The translations under genes and the position numbers were made by a program. Source: Actinomycetes bacterium (lineage in GTDB: Bacteria; Actinomycetota; Acidimicrobiia; Acidimicrobiales; RAAP-2). Taken from it: a stretch of DNA of 51,868 nucleotides. Below are positions 23,891 to 32,612 of the stretch, one piece after another. The stretch is from positions 1-51,868 of the forward strand of contig JAKBCT010000001.1 of the NCBI GenBank assembly GCA_021807655.1, given 5' to 3'. Every line of letters begins with the position of its first letter. Within the stretch, counting starts at the first letter, position 1. The notes under the pieces were generated by a model. It saw only the letters and a list, made by a program, of their open reading frames with translations. It did not search any database and had not been told where the DNA came from.

Positions 23891-24666
23891 CCCATCGAGT
23901 GGGCGCCGCCGTCGACGTGAATGATCGACGCGGTGGTGAGCCGCATCAGTGGCGAGAGCAGCGCGAGGGTCGTATCGGCCACCGCGCTGGAGTCGTGGAC
24001 GTCCCAGCCGAGCGGAGCGCGCTCGCCCCAGGTGTCCTCGAAGTGAGCGAAGCCGGGGATCGACTTCGCCGCGACGGTGCGGATCGGACCCGCGGCGACC
24101 ATGTTGACGCGAATGCGGTCCCCACCGACCTCGCGAGCGAGGTAGCGGCCCAGGGATTCGAGTCCCGCCTTCATGACCCCCATCCAGTCATAGAGCGGAT
24201 AGGCGCGAGACGCGTCAAAGTCGAGCGACACCACGGACGCCCCGCCGTGGGCCGTGCTCGCCTGCAGCAGCGGTCGAAAGGCCCCGACCAGGGTGGCGAG
24301 CGAGTAGGTCGAAATGTGCATGGCGGTGGCGACGTCCTCGAAGGGGGCGGCGAACATGCCCACACCCAGACACGACGGTGGGGCGTAACCAATGGCGTGC
24401 ACCAGACCATCGAGTCGGCCAAAGCGCTCACCGACGCTCTGGACCGCGGCGGCGACTTGATCGGGTTCGGTCACGTCGAGCTCGACGACCTCACCGACGT
24501 CGCCCAGTTTGCGAACGGTGCGCTTGGTCAGCGACAGTCCACGGCCCGCGCCGGTGATAATGACCGAGGCCCCCTCGGCCAACGCGCGTTCGGCGATTCG
24601 AAAGGCGAGGGAATCATCGGTCAGCACACCGGTGATCAGGATTCGATGATTCGTAAGCAAGCCCAT
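23887..24666 (-). CDS. fabI: Enoyl-[acyl-carrier-protein] reductase, InhA-like
   Basis: This 259-residue short-chain dehydrogenase catalyses the last reduction in fatty acid elongation. The catalytic Tyr159 and Lys166 (YDWMGVMKAG) correspond to Tyr158 and Lys165 of M. tuberculosis InhA, and VNMVAAGPIRT matches the InhA cofactor/substrate-loop region. The N-terminal GVLTDDSLA segment is the InhA-type NADH site. Leaderless-type start. It is divergent from the F420:NADP oxidoreductase gene, 36 nt apart. Confidence 0.93.
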   Translation of the reverse strand: MGLLTNHRILITGVLTDDSLAFRIAERALAEGASVIITGAGRGLSLTKRTVRKLGDVGEVVELDVTEPDQVAAAVQSVGERFGRLDGLVHAIGYAPPSCLGVGMFAAPFEDVATAMHISTYSLATLVGAFRPLLQASTAHGGASVVSLDFDASRAYPLYDWMGVMKAGLESLGRYLAREVGGDRIRVNMVAAGPIRTVAAKSIPGFAHFEDTWGERAPLGWDVHDSSAVADTTLALLSPLMRLTTASIIHVDGGAHSMG

Positions 24667-24678
24667 CTTGTTAGCGTA
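24667..24678 (-). promoter_or_regulatory. Leaderless-type -10 element of fabI
   Basis: TACGCT is followed by six bases (AACAAG) and the ATG. The promoter faces the divergent F420 oxidoreductase gene across a 36-nt gap. Confidence 0.5.
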
Positions 24679-24702
24679 GTTCCAGCACTTCGAAGGACGG
24701 TG

Positions 24703-25359
24703 ATGATGAACGCGACGATCGGGATAATCGGTGGCACGGGACCGGCGGGACGCGGGGTCGCGGTCCGCCTGGCCAAGTGCGGCTACGCGGTCTCAGTCGG
24801 ATCGCGCGACGCCGCGCGCGCCGAGGCGGTCGTGGGCGCCATGGTGATGCCGGCCGAGGGTTCGATACGCGGGGTCGCCAACGACGAGGCGGCGAACGCG
24901 GACGTCGTAATCGTGGCCACACCCTGGGACTCGGCGGTCGCGACCGTCAAGGCACTGCGCGAGCCATTGGCCGGCAAGGTCGTCATCTCCATGGTGAACG
25001 CGCTGGTGCGCGAGGGCCGAGAGCTCGTGCCGCTCTACCCGTCGCGCGGTTCGATGGCCGCCCAACTCGCCTCCACCTTGCCGTCGAGCCGGATCGTCGG
25101 GGCCTTTCATCATCTGCCCGCCGCGCAGATGGAGGACCTCGAGAGCGGACTCGACGCCGACGTGGTGGTCTTCGGTGACGACGCTGGCGCGCGCGAGATC
25201 GTGGCGGACCTGGTCACCGCGATGCCGGGTTTGCGCGGCGTGGTCGCGGGGACCATGTCCCTGGCCGGCGCGGTCGAGGCATTCACCGCGGTGTGCGTCT
25301 CGATCAACATCCGCCACAAGGCCCACTCGTACGTCAAGCTCGAAGGGCTCGGCCACTGA
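24703..25359 (+). CDS. F420H2:NADP+ oxidoreductase
   Basis: This 218-residue NADPH-dependent F420 reductase transfers hydride between NADPH and coenzyme F420. The NADP-binding loop IGIIGGTGPAGRGVA is at about 6-20, with SRDAARA following as the 2'-phosphate site, and GAFHHLPAAQM is a conserved active-site region. ATG ATG tandem codons (and GTG just before) make the exact start ambiguous by one or two codons. Its stop overlaps the mshC ATG (ATGA). Its presence implies that the organism makes F420. Confidence 0.9.
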   Translation: MMNATIGIIGGTGPAGRGVAVRLAKCGYAVSVGSRDAARAEAVVGAMVMPAEGSIRGVANDEAANADVVIVATPWDSAVATVKALREPLAGKVVISMVNALVREGRELVPLYPSRGSMAAQLASTLPSSRIVGAFHHLPAAQMEDLESGLDADVVVFGDDAGAREIVADLVTAMPGLRGVVAGTMSLAGAVEAFTAVCVSINIRHKAHSYVKLEGLGH

Positions 25360-26480
25360 TGCAGTTGTACGACACGGCGCGCCGGGGGGTGTTCCCGCTC
25401 GAAACCGGGCCCACGGTGACGATGTACAGCTGTGGGATCACGCCCTACGACGCCGCTCACCTCGGACACGCCTACGTCTACTTGACCTTTGACGTCCTGC
25501 AGCGTCGCATGCGTGACGCGGGATACGACACGCGATGCGTGCGCAACGTCACCGACGTCGATGACGACATCCTGCGAAAGTCACGCGAGCTCGGCGTGCA
25601 CTACCTGGACCTGGCGGCCGAGGAGATGGCCATCTTCGAACGCGACATGCAGCTGTTGAATCTGCTGCCGTGCTTCACCGAGCCGCGCGCGACCGGCGCG
25701 ATTCCCGAGATCTTGACGTTGATCGGCGAGACCTTCGACCAGGGGCTGGCCTACGCCGTCGACGGCTGGGTGTTCTTCGAGGTCGCGAAGTTCCCCCGCT
25801 TCGGACAGGTCAGCCACGAAACGCGCGAGTCGATGTTGGAGTTGGCCGCGCTGCACGGCGGACGGCCCGACGACCCGCGCAAGCGCGACCCCCTCGACTT
25901 CGTCCTGTGGCAACCGTCACTCGGCGACGAGCCCTCGTGGGAGTCACGCTGGGGGGCGGGCCGACCCGGCTGGCACATCGAATGCTCCGCGCTGTCCCTG
26001 CGCGACCTCGGTGAGACCGTCGACGTCCACGGTGGCGGCAGAGACCTCGCCTTTCCTCACCACGAATGCGAAGCCGCCCAGTCCGAGTCGGTGACGGGCG
26101 CGCCCTTCGTGAAGCACTGGCTCCACGTCGGCCTGGTCGGACTGCACGGCACGAAGATGTCCAAGTCACTGGGCAATCTCGTCTTCGTGTCCGATCTCGT
26201 GCGCCGGGCCGACCCGAGTTCGGTTCGCCTGGCCCTGCTCGACCAGCACTACCGCACCGACTGGGAGTGGCGCGACGAGCTGCTCCTTCGGGCCCAGTCG
26301 CGCCTCGCGACCTGGGAGTCGACGTTGACGGCCGGTCGACCCAGCGCGCTTATCGACGACGTGCGAAGCGCGCTCGATGACGACCTCAACACGCCGGCGG
26401 CCCTCGGTCTGATCGACGACGCGGCGCACGCCGGATACAACGTCGCCCCGGCCGCCACTTTGCTCGGCGTTACGCTGTAG
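25359..26480 (+). CDS. mshC: Mycothiol synthesis cysteine ligase MshC
   Basis: This 373-residue protein is a class I CysRS paralogue that joins cysteine to GlcN-Ins in mycothiol synthesis. MshC-specific wording is seen in CGITPYDAAHLGHA (C25, HLGH 34-37), where CysRS has CGPTVYD. The zinc/cysteine site continues in HGGGRDLAFPHHECEAAQ and the KMSKS loop is intact. It is shorter than mycobacterial MshC (about 414) and lacks a tRNA anticodon-binding domain. The start overlaps the previous stop. A misannotation as cysS is the main alternative. Confidence 0.85.
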   Translation: MQLYDTARRGVFPLETGPTVTMYSCGITPYDAAHLGHAYVYLTFDVLQRRMRDAGYDTRCVRNVTDVDDDILRKSRELGVHYLDLAAEEMAIFERDMQLLNLLPCFTEPRATGAIPEILTLIGETFDQGLAYAVDGWVFFEVAKFPRFGQVSHETRESMLELAALHGGRPDDPRKRDPLDFVLWQPSLGDEPSWESRWGAGRPGWHIECSALSLRDLGETVDVHGGGRDLAFPHHECEAAQSESVTGAPFVKHWLHVGLVGLHGTKMSKSLGNLVFVSDLVRRADPSSVRLALLDQHYRTDWEWRDELLLRAQSRLATWESTLTAGRPSALIDDVRSALDDDLNTPAALGLIDDAAHAGYNVAPAATLLGVTL

Positions 26481-26496
26481 TCAAAGAAAGGGAGTC

Positions 26497-28479
26497 ATGT
26501 CGGAACTTTCGGTGCAACTACCGGATGGAACAACGCGCACCCTCGCGCAGGGCACCACCGGCGCCGGCCTCGCCGCTGAGATTGGGCGGCGACTCGCGAA
26601 GGACGCCCTCGTGGCGCAGGTCAACGAGCAGTTGACCGACCTCTCGACGCCCCTGGTCGATGGGGCGCACGTGGCCATCGTCACGCCGGCGAGCGATCTG
26701 GGGCGAGAGATCCTTCGTCACTCGACCGCCCACGTGCTCGCCCAGGCGGTCACTCGCCTGTGGCCCGGTGCGCACTACGCGATCGGACCGGCGATCGAGA
26801 ACGGTTTCTACTACGACTTCGAACTGCCCGGTGACGTTCACTTCACCGACGACGACCTGGCCGTGATCGAGGCGACGATGCGCGCGATCATCGCCGAAGA
26901 CCAACCGTTCACGCGCTCGGAGTACTCGATCGACGAGGGGCTCGAGCTCTTCAAGGATCAGCCCTTCAAGGTCGAGATCATCCGGGGCGTAGCGTCGGGT
27001 ACCGCCGCCGACGAGGACCTGGACGAGGTGTCGAGCGCGTCGGTGGTGTCGACCTACGCCAACGCCGGCGGTTTCGTCGACCTCTGCCGTGGCCCCCACG
27101 TACCCTCCACGGGACGGCTCGGTCACTTCAAGCTCATGCGGGTGGCCGGGGCCTACTGGCGAGGCGACGAGAACCGCCCGCAGTTGCAGCGGATCTACGG
27201 GACCGCCTGGGAGTCCGACGCCGCGCTGGCGGCGCACCTGCACCAGCTCGAGGAGGCCGAAAAGCGAGACCACCGCCGGCTGGCCACCGAGATGGACCTA
27301 CTCAGCTTTCCCTCAGAACTCGGGGGAGGGCTCGCAGTCTGGCACCCGCGCGGGGGCATCATCCGCAAGGAGATGGAGGACTATTCGCGCTCGCGCCACC
27401 TCGAGGGCGGCTACCAGTTCGTCGTCACGCCGCACCTGACCAACAAGCGCCTCTACGAGACCTCGGGTCACCTGAGCTTCTACAAGGACGGCATGTACCC
27501 GCCGATGGAGCTCGACAACGGCACGTACTACATGAAGCCGATGAACTGCCCGATGCACTGCCTGATCTTCAAGAGCCGGGCGCGAAGCTATCGCGAGCTG
27601 CCGCTGCGACTGTTCGAGTTGGGCACGGTCTATCGCTACGAGCGCGCGGGGACGCTGCACGGCTTGATGCGGATCCGCGGCTTCACCCAGGACGACAGTC
27701 ACATCTACTGCACCGAAGACCAGCTCCAAGACGAGATCGCGTCGCTGCTCGAGTTCGTCATGAGCGTGTTGCGGGCCTTCGGGTTCACCGACTTCACCGC
27801 GAACCTCTCGACGAAGGACCCGAAGAAGTACGTCGGCTCCGACGAGATCTGGGAGAAGAGCACCGACGCGCTGCGCCTCGCGCTCGAAAAGTTTGGCCTA
27901 CCGTTCCAGATTAAGAAGGGTGACGCCGCGTTCTACGGGCCCAAGATCGACATCGACGTGCGCGACGCCATCGGACGGACGTGGCAGCTGAGCACGATCC
28001 AGTGCGACTTCAACCACCCGGAGCGCTTCGACCTCGAGTACGTGGGGGCCGACAACCAACGTCACCGTCCCATCATGTTGCACCGCGCACTCTTCGGTTC
28101 GATCGAGCGGTTCTTTGGCGTGTTGCTCGAGCACTACGCCGGCAACCTGCCGACGTGGCTGGCGCCCGAGCAGGTACGGGTTCTCGGGGTCCGTGACGAC
28201 CACGACGACTACGCGCGCGACGTCGCGGGCGAACTGCGTTCGATGGGGGTGCGGGCGTTCATCGAAGAGGCGACCGAACCCCTCGGCGCACGCATCCGGC
28301 GAGCCAAGCTCGAGAAGATTCCCTACATCGTGGTCGTCGGCGACGAGGACGTGCGCGCCGGAACCGTCGGGGTCAACAAGCGTGGTTCGAACGACCCCGA
28401 TCGCGCGGTCGCCCTGAGCGACTTCGTTCGCGCGGTGGTCGCTGAAATCGCTGCCCACGGCGCTCCCGAGGACGAGTAA
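26497..28479 (+). CDS. thrS: Threonyl-tRNA synthetase
   Basis: This 660-residue class II synthetase has an N-terminal TGS domain (1-60), the editing domain with HSTAHVLAQA (about 72) and the second half of its metal site near CRGPHVPSTG. The catalytic core holds the zinc Cys in MNCPMHCL, motif 2 RYERAGTLHGLMRIRGFTQDD and motif 3. The anticodon domain is at the C-terminus. A clear ribosome-binding site (AAGGGAG) precedes the ATG. It opens the thrS-HIT-pgsA-acyltransferase-pimA order known from M. tuberculosis. Confidence 0.97.
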   Translation: MSELSVQLPDGTTRTLAQGTTGAGLAAEIGRRLAKDALVAQVNEQLTDLSTPLVDGAHVAIVTPASDLGREILRHSTAHVLAQAVTRLWPGAHYAIGPAIENGFYYDFELPGDVHFTDDDLAVIEATMRAIIAEDQPFTRSEYSIDEGLELFKDQPFKVEIIRGVASGTAADEDLDEVSSASVVSTYANAGGFVDLCRGPHVPSTGRLGHFKLMRVAGAYWRGDENRPQLQRIYGTAWESDAALAAHLHQLEEAEKRDHRRLATEMDLLSFPSELGGGLAVWHPRGGIIRKEMEDYSRSRHLEGGYQFVVTPHLTNKRLYETSGHLSFYKDGMYPPMELDNGTYYMKPMNCPMHCLIFKSRARSYRELPLRLFELGTVYRYERAGTLHGLMRIRGFTQDDSHIYCTEDQLQDEIASLLEFVMSVLRAFGFTDFTANLSTKDPKKYVGSDEIWEKSTDALRLALEKFGLPFQIKKGDAAFYGPKIDIDVRDAIGRTWQLSTIQCDFNHPERFDLEYVGADNQRHRPIMLHRALFGSIERFFGVLLEHYAGNLPTWLAPEQVRVLGVRDDHDDYARDVAGELRSMGVRAFIEEATEPLGARIRRAKLEKIPYIVVVGDEDVRAGTVGVNKRGSNDPDRAVALSDFVRAVVAEIAAHGAPEDE

Positions 28480-28992
28480 GTGCCGCTCGAGCGATTTTCG
28501 GCGGCGTGGCGCGAGGGCTACGTCAGCGGCGACGACGTGGTGGCCAATGCCCGTGAAGACGTCGCGTGCGTGTTCTGCGTGCTGGCGAGCCAACCCGTTG
28601 ACGAGTCGACGGGCGTCCTCTGGCGAGGGAGCCACACGTTCGTCGTGCTGAACGCCTTCCCCTACGGATCGGGCCACGTGCTCGTCCTGCCGTATCGACA
28701 CGTAGCGGGACTGGTGGAGCTGAGCGACGAGGAGTACCTGGACTTCAGTCTCGCGATCCGGCGAACGGCGCGCGCCCTGGAACGCGCCTACGGCGCCGAG
28801 GGCATGAACGTCGGGATGAACCTCGGTCTCGCCGCCGGCGCGGGCATCCCCAAACACCTGCACGCGCACGTCTTGCCGCGCTGGAACGGCGACACGAACT
28901 TCATGACCACGATCGGCGAGGTCCGCGTCTTGCCCGAATCACTCGCTTCGACCTGGAATAAGGTACGACCGCACATGGAAACCGAGGCGTGA
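28480..28992 (+). CDS. HIT-family protein, AP4A phosphorylase-like (Rv2613c-like)
   Basis: This 170-residue histidine-triad protein has the catalytic motif HLHAHVLPRW near residue 128 and the nucleotide-binding HVLVLPYRHV segment near 67. Its mycobacterial positional homologue Rv2613c cleaves diadenosine tetraphosphate. Starts at GTG immediately after the thrS stop. A Cys pair (VFCVLA region) may bind zinc. The neighbouring pgsA gene follows after 42 nt. Confidence 0.9.
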   Translation: MPLERFSAAWREGYVSGDDVVANAREDVACVFCVLASQPVDESTGVLWRGSHTFVVLNAFPYGSGHVLVLPYRHVAGLVELSDEEYLDFSLAIRRTARALERAYGAEGMNVGMNLGLAAGAGIPKHLHAHVLPRWNGDTNFMTTIGEVRVLPESLASTWNKVRPHMETEA

Positions 28993-29005
28993 GCGTCCTC
29001 GCCGA

Positions 29006-29011
29006 TAGAAT
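29006..29011 (+). promoter_or_regulatory. Candidate internal -10 upstream of pgsA
   Basis: TAGAAT lies 23 nt before the ATG, leaving room for the GGGGGA ribosome-binding site. It suggests a leadered internal promoter for the lipid genes. Confidence 0.35.
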
Positions 29012-29034
29012 TGCGGAAACGGTCCGGGGGATCA

Positions 29035-29700
29035 ATGTTTGATGGCAATTTCCGTAAGACGGTCGACGCCACCACGGCGCCCGTGGGTCAGTGGCTCGTG
29101 CGCCGAGGCGTTTCAGCCGACGTCCTGACGGGTTCGGGTCTCGCCTTCGCGGCGCTGACCGCGTGGTCGATCGGCGTCGGGTACCACTATCTCGCAATCG
29201 TACTGTTGGCCCTGACGGGCTTTCACGACATGCTCGACGGAGCCGTGGCCAAGGCCTCGCACCGGGCGAGTCAGCGGGGGAGTTTCTTTGACTCGGTCAT
29301 CGACCGAGTGTCCGACGCGCTGCTGATGGGCGGGGTCGCCTACTACCTGACCGCCCACGGTCGCGGCCAGCTCGTGTTGCTGCCGTTCGCGATCATGACC
29401 ACGACGTTCCTGATCTCCTATCAGCGCTCCAAGGCCGAAAGCCTGGGTCTATCGGCCAAGGGCGGGCTCATGGAGCGCGCCGAACGGATGATCCTGTTGG
29501 GCGTGGCGCTGCTGGCGACCCCGATCTTCGTCCCGGTCCTGTGGCTGATGCTGGTCCTGACCGCCATGACCGCCGGCGGTCGGTTCCTGCGGGTCTGGCG
29601 GGTCGCCGCGCGACCCGAGCCGCTGCACCGTCCCGTCACCCGTCCGCACCGCAACGTCGGTCGAACGAGGCGGGCGCTGACTCGCGCGTCGCGTCATTGA
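29035..29700 (+). CDS. pgsA: CDP-alcohol phosphatidyltransferase, phosphatidylinositol-phosphate synthase-like
   Basis: This 221-residue membrane enzyme of about six helices should join CDP-diacylglycerol and inositol phosphate, the first step to PI and PIMs. The metal-binding aspartates D65, D68, D86 and D90 and glycines G69 and G82 of the DGx2ARx8Gx3Dx3D motif are present, but the usual Arg is Lys73 (DGAVAK). Function is also supported by position before the PatA-like acyltransferase and PimA. The C-terminal tail is basic. The start is placed at MFDGNF because of the adjacent ribosome-binding site. Confidence 0.88.
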   Translation: MFDGNFRKTVDATTAPVGQWLVRRGVSADVLTGSGLAFAALTAWSIGVGYHYLAIVLLALTGFHDMLDGAVAKASHRASQRGSFFDSVIDRVSDALLMGGVAYYLTAHGRGQLVLLPFAIMTTTFLISYQRSKAESLGLSAKGGLMERAERMILLGVALLATPIFVPVLWLMLVLTAMTAGGRFLRVWRVAARPEPLHRPVTRPHRNVGRTRRALTRASRH

Positions 29701-29702
29701 CC

Positions 29703-30581
29703 GTGGCCGGGCGGGTCCGCGTCGCGGTCTTCCGATCCCTGGGCGCCCTGATCGAGCGAGTACCTGAATCGGTGGCGGTAGCGGTAGCGCGACGGATCAG
29801 TCGGTCGCTACGCGTGAAGGACGCCCGACGCAACCTCGCGCTCAACCTCGCGCACGCTCTCGGCGGGACACCCGCGGCACGAGAACCGCTCATCGAACGC
29901 TTCGTCGATCGCGCCATGGCGAGCTACGGGCAGTACTGGGCGGAGAGCGCGAAGCTGGCGGCGCTGTCGGGTTCGACGATCTCGGACCGGTTCCAGATCG
30001 CCGAGGGTCGTGGCTACCTCGACGCGGCCCACGACGCCGGCGCCGGCGTGGTCGTGGCGCTGCCCCACATGGGGAGCTGGGAGTGGGGTGGCGCGTTCCT
30101 GGCCCAGATCGGCATGCCGATGACCGCCGTCGCCGAAGCGCTCGAGCCACCCGCCTTGTTCGACTGGTTCAAGGCGAAACGTGAGCGCATCGGTATCACG
30201 ATCGAGCCACTCGACGCCCACGCGGGCACGGTTCTCCTCGAGACGCTCAGGCGTGGTGGCGTGGTCGGTCTGCTGTGTGATCGCGACCTGGTGGGCAACG
30301 GGATCCCCGTCGACTTCTTCGGCGAGCGGGTGACGCTGCCGGCGGGTCCGGCGACGTTGGCGCTTCGAACCGGTGCCGCCCTGGTCGCCGCGGCCTGCTA
30401 CGCGGGTCCCGGTCGTGACCACTTCGCGGTCATCACGCCGCCGATCCCCGCCAAGCGTCTCGGACGACTGCGCGACGACGTCGCGCGAGTCACTCAAGCG
30501 ATCGCCCATGAACTCGAGAACTTGATCAGTCGCGCCCCCGAGCAGTGGCACGTGCTCCAGCCTCGATTCGATCCCCAGTGA
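29703..30581 (+). CDS. Phosphatidylinositol mannoside acyltransferase, PatA-like
   Basis: This protein of about 292 residues belongs to the LpxL/HtrB-type lysophospholipid acyltransferase family. The HX4[D/E] motif appears as HMGSWE in LPHMGSWEWGG, and GLLCDRDLVGNGIPVDFFG is a second conserved segment. In mycobacteria the corresponding gene (Rv2611c) acylates the mannose of PIM. The GTG start 3 nt after the pgsA stop is preferred; a TTG overlapping that stop is an alternative. It overlaps pimA at its 3' end. Confidence 0.87.
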   Translation: MAGRVRVAVFRSLGALIERVPESVAVAVARRISRSLRVKDARRNLALNLAHALGGTPAAREPLIERFVDRAMASYGQYWAESAKLAALSGSTISDRFQIAEGRGYLDAAHDAGAGVVVALPHMGSWEWGGAFLAQIGMPMTAVAEALEPPALFDWFKAKRERIGITIEPLDAHAGTVLLETLRRGGVVGLLCDRDLVGNGIPVDFFGERVTLPAGPATLALRTGAALVAAACYAGPGRDHFAVITPPIPAKRLGRLRDDVARVTQAIAHELENLISRAPEQWHVLQPRFDPQ

Positions 30582-31681
30582 CGCCCCGGCGGGTCGTGCT
30601 CGTGTGTCCCTACGCGCTGAGCGTCTTCGGCGGGGTGCAGGAACAGGCGCTCGCGATGAGCCGTGAACTTCACCGGCGTGACTACGAGGTCGACCTGGTC
30701 GCCCCGGATTGCACGGATCGGCGCGACTACGACACCCCCGCGAGGGTGCACCGCTTCGGTCACGTCGTGTCGATGCCCGCCAACGGGTCGCGCGCGCCGA
30801 TCACCCTCTCGGTGCTGGCTGGTCGTCAGGTGGCCGCGCTCGTCGCGCGTCGGGCGCCCTACGTCGTGCACTACCACGAACCCTTCGCGCCGGTTCTGGG
30901 CTGGTCGGCGCTACGCGCGCACGCGGCCGCGGCGCTCGGCACCCTGCATCGAAGCGGCGAGGGTCCGGCGACGACGCTCACGGGCCCGCTGCTGCGAAGC
31001 CTCGCGCGTCGCCTCGACGCGAGCGTGGCCGTGAGCCCCGCGGCCGCTGCCACGATGGGCAGGGCGGCTGGACTCGAGCCCGAGGTGCTGTTCAACGGCT
31101 TCGAGATGGATCGATTCGTCGAGTTCGCCCGCGTCGAGCCCCCGGTGATCACGGTCCTCGTCGTCGGTCGCCTCGAGGAGCGTAAGGGCGTCGAGTTCGC
31201 GATTCGGGCGATCGGAAGTCACAACGCGAGCGGTGCGGTGCCGTGGCGCCTCGTCGTGCTCGGCGACGGACCCGAGCGCGCGCGACTCGAGACGTTGGCG
31301 CTCGGCCTTAACTGTGAGTTCCTCGGTGCGCCGAGCGACGAGCAGAAGCGTCAATGGCTACGACGAGCGTCGGTGGTCGTCGCACCGTCGCTGCGCGGCG
31401 AGAGTTTCGGACTGGTGCTGCTCGAGGCGATGGCGAGCGAGGTACCACTGGTGGCGAGCGATATCGAGGGTTACCGGGAGGCCGCGGGCGGCCACGCGGT
31501 GCTCGTGGCGCCGGGCGACGCCACCGCACTGGAGCTGGGCATTGCGCGGGCGCTCGAGCGCGGCGCTGACGCGGTGCGAAACGCGCGAGACCACGCTGCG
31601 GCGTGGTCGATGGGTCGGTTGATGGACGACTACGAGCGCCGCTACGAACTGGCTCGCCGCCGCTTCGAGGGCGCACGGTAG
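30578..31681 (+). CDS. pimA: Phosphatidylinositol alpha-mannosyltransferase PimA-like
   Basis: This 367-residue GT-B glycosyltransferase (family GT4) should transfer mannose from GDP-mannose to phosphatidylinositol. The N-terminal CPYALSVFGGVQEQ resembles the acceptor-side loop of mycobacterial PimA, and the E-x7-E donor motif is present in ESFGLVLLEAMASE. RLEERKG is the usual phosphate-binding segment. Start GTG overlaps the acyltransferase stop (GTGA). Membrane association is peripheral in the family. Confidence 0.9.
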   Translation: MTPRRVVLVCPYALSVFGGVQEQALAMSRELHRRDYEVDLVAPDCTDRRDYDTPARVHRFGHVVSMPANGSRAPITLSVLAGRQVAALVARRAPYVVHYHEPFAPVLGWSALRAHAAAALGTLHRSGEGPATTLTGPLLRSLARRLDASVAVSPAAAATMGRAAGLEPEVLFNGFEMDRFVEFARVEPPVITVLVVGRLEERKGVEFAIRAIGSHNASGAVPWRLVVLGDGPERARLETLALGLNCEFLGAPSDEQKRQWLRRASVVVAPSLRGESFGLVLLEAMASEVPLVASDIEGYREAAGGHAVLVAPGDATALELGIARALERGADAVRNARDHAAAWSMGRLMDDYERRYELARRRFEGAR

Positions 31682-31690
31682 CCTGGGACA
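31679..31690 (+). promoter_or_regulatory. Leaderless-type -10 of the pseudo-M48 gene
   Basis: TAGCCT is followed by six bases (GGGACA) and the ATG. The element overlaps the pimA stop codon. Confidence 0.5.
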
Positions 31691-32590
31691 ATGGCCACGA
31701 AGCAAAAGTCCCGCAACCGGCGTCCCTCGACGCGTGATCGGGGACCGCGCTACGTCGAGCCCGTGCTGGATCCCAACTGGCAGAGCCCCTACGTTCCCTC
31801 CGCCGAGGAGCGCGAATCGAACAGTGCCGCCGTTCGCCGCTACGGCTGGCGCCGACGGATTCCGGCGACCATCGCGGTCGCCGTGCTCGTCGTAGCACTC
31901 GTGGTCGGGGTGGTCGTGTCGATCTGGCTGGCGGTACTCGGCGTCGTGATCGGCGCCCTCTACGGCTGGGACCTCTACCGCTCCTTTGATCGTTTGGAAC
32001 GACTCGGCACCGGCGCGGGCGAGAACGTCGCGCAGCTGATCACCGAGGGGGGAAGCGCCCACGACCGTCAGCGACTCGCTATCGTCGTGGACCGCCTGTG
32101 CGCGACCTTCGGCGTCGACGGCCTCACGGCCCTGATCATCGAAGACGGGGGCTACAACGCGACGCTGATGCGTCGCGACGGCGGTCTCGTGTTGTACGTG
32201 ACGAGCGCATTGTTGCGCGACTTCGAACTCATCGAGTTAGAGGGCGTCGTCGCCCACTGCCTCGCTCGCCAGCGTCTGGGTTTGCTCGAGCGCCAGTGCA
32301 TCGCCGCCTCGGTCTCCCTGGAGGAGGCCGCTCGACGGAGCCTCGCCGGTGTCGGGCAGTGCTACCGGGCCGACGAGGTCGCGGCCGCGGCGATCCGCTA
32401 CCCGTTGGGTCTGGCGAGTGCGCTGCGCCGCTGCGCCGATCAGGGGGTACTCGAGGGCTCGTACTTCGCCTCGCCGGCCTTTTCGCTCACGCGGTGGTCG
32501 TGGTTCAACCCCTTCGCCGATCGCGCCGAGACGGATCTGGGCGACCTCGACGATCCCCGACTGCGATCGTTGGCCCTCGAAGAGTGGTAA
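31691..32590 (+). CDS. Membrane protein resembling an M48 (HtpX-like) peptidase with a ruined active site
   Basis: This 299-residue protein has a basic, proline-rich N-terminus (1-56) and two closely spaced helices (about 57-94). The soluble domain matches the M48 fold region: LVLYVTSALLRDFELIELEGVVAH is typical of the helix leading into HExxH. Here the zinc motif reads H189-C-L-A-R193, so the catalytic Glu and second His are lost. Hydrolysis is therefore unlikely; a scaffold or binding role is possible. The assignment to M48 is an inference from local pattern only. It lies between pimA and pdxS. Confidence 0.65.
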   Translation: MATKQKSRNRRPSTRDRGPRYVEPVLDPNWQSPYVPSAEERESNSAAVRRYGWRRRIPATIAVAVLVVALVVGVVVSIWLAVLGVVIGALYGWDLYRSFDRLERLGTGAGENVAQLITEGGSAHDRQRLAIVVDRLCATFGVDGLTALIIEDGGYNATLMRRDGGLVLYVTSALLRDFELIELEGVVAHCLARQRLGLLERQCIAASVSLEEAARRSLAGVGQCYRADEVAAAAIRYPLGLASALRRCADQGVLEGSYFASPAFSLTRWSWFNPFADRAETDLGDLDDPRLRSLALEEW

Positions 32591-32600
32591 GGACGCCCGG

Positions 32601-32612
32601 TAGGCTGGGGGC
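32601..32612 (+). promoter_or_regulatory. Leaderless-type -10 of pdxS
   Basis: TAGGCT is followed by six bases (GGGGGC) and the ATG. The same hexamer and spacing recur at rel. Confidence 0.5.

Noticed and set aside
25359..26480. Ordinary cysteinyl-tRNA synthetase
   Set aside because: CGITPYDA in place of CGPTVYD and the short C-terminus fit MshC better.
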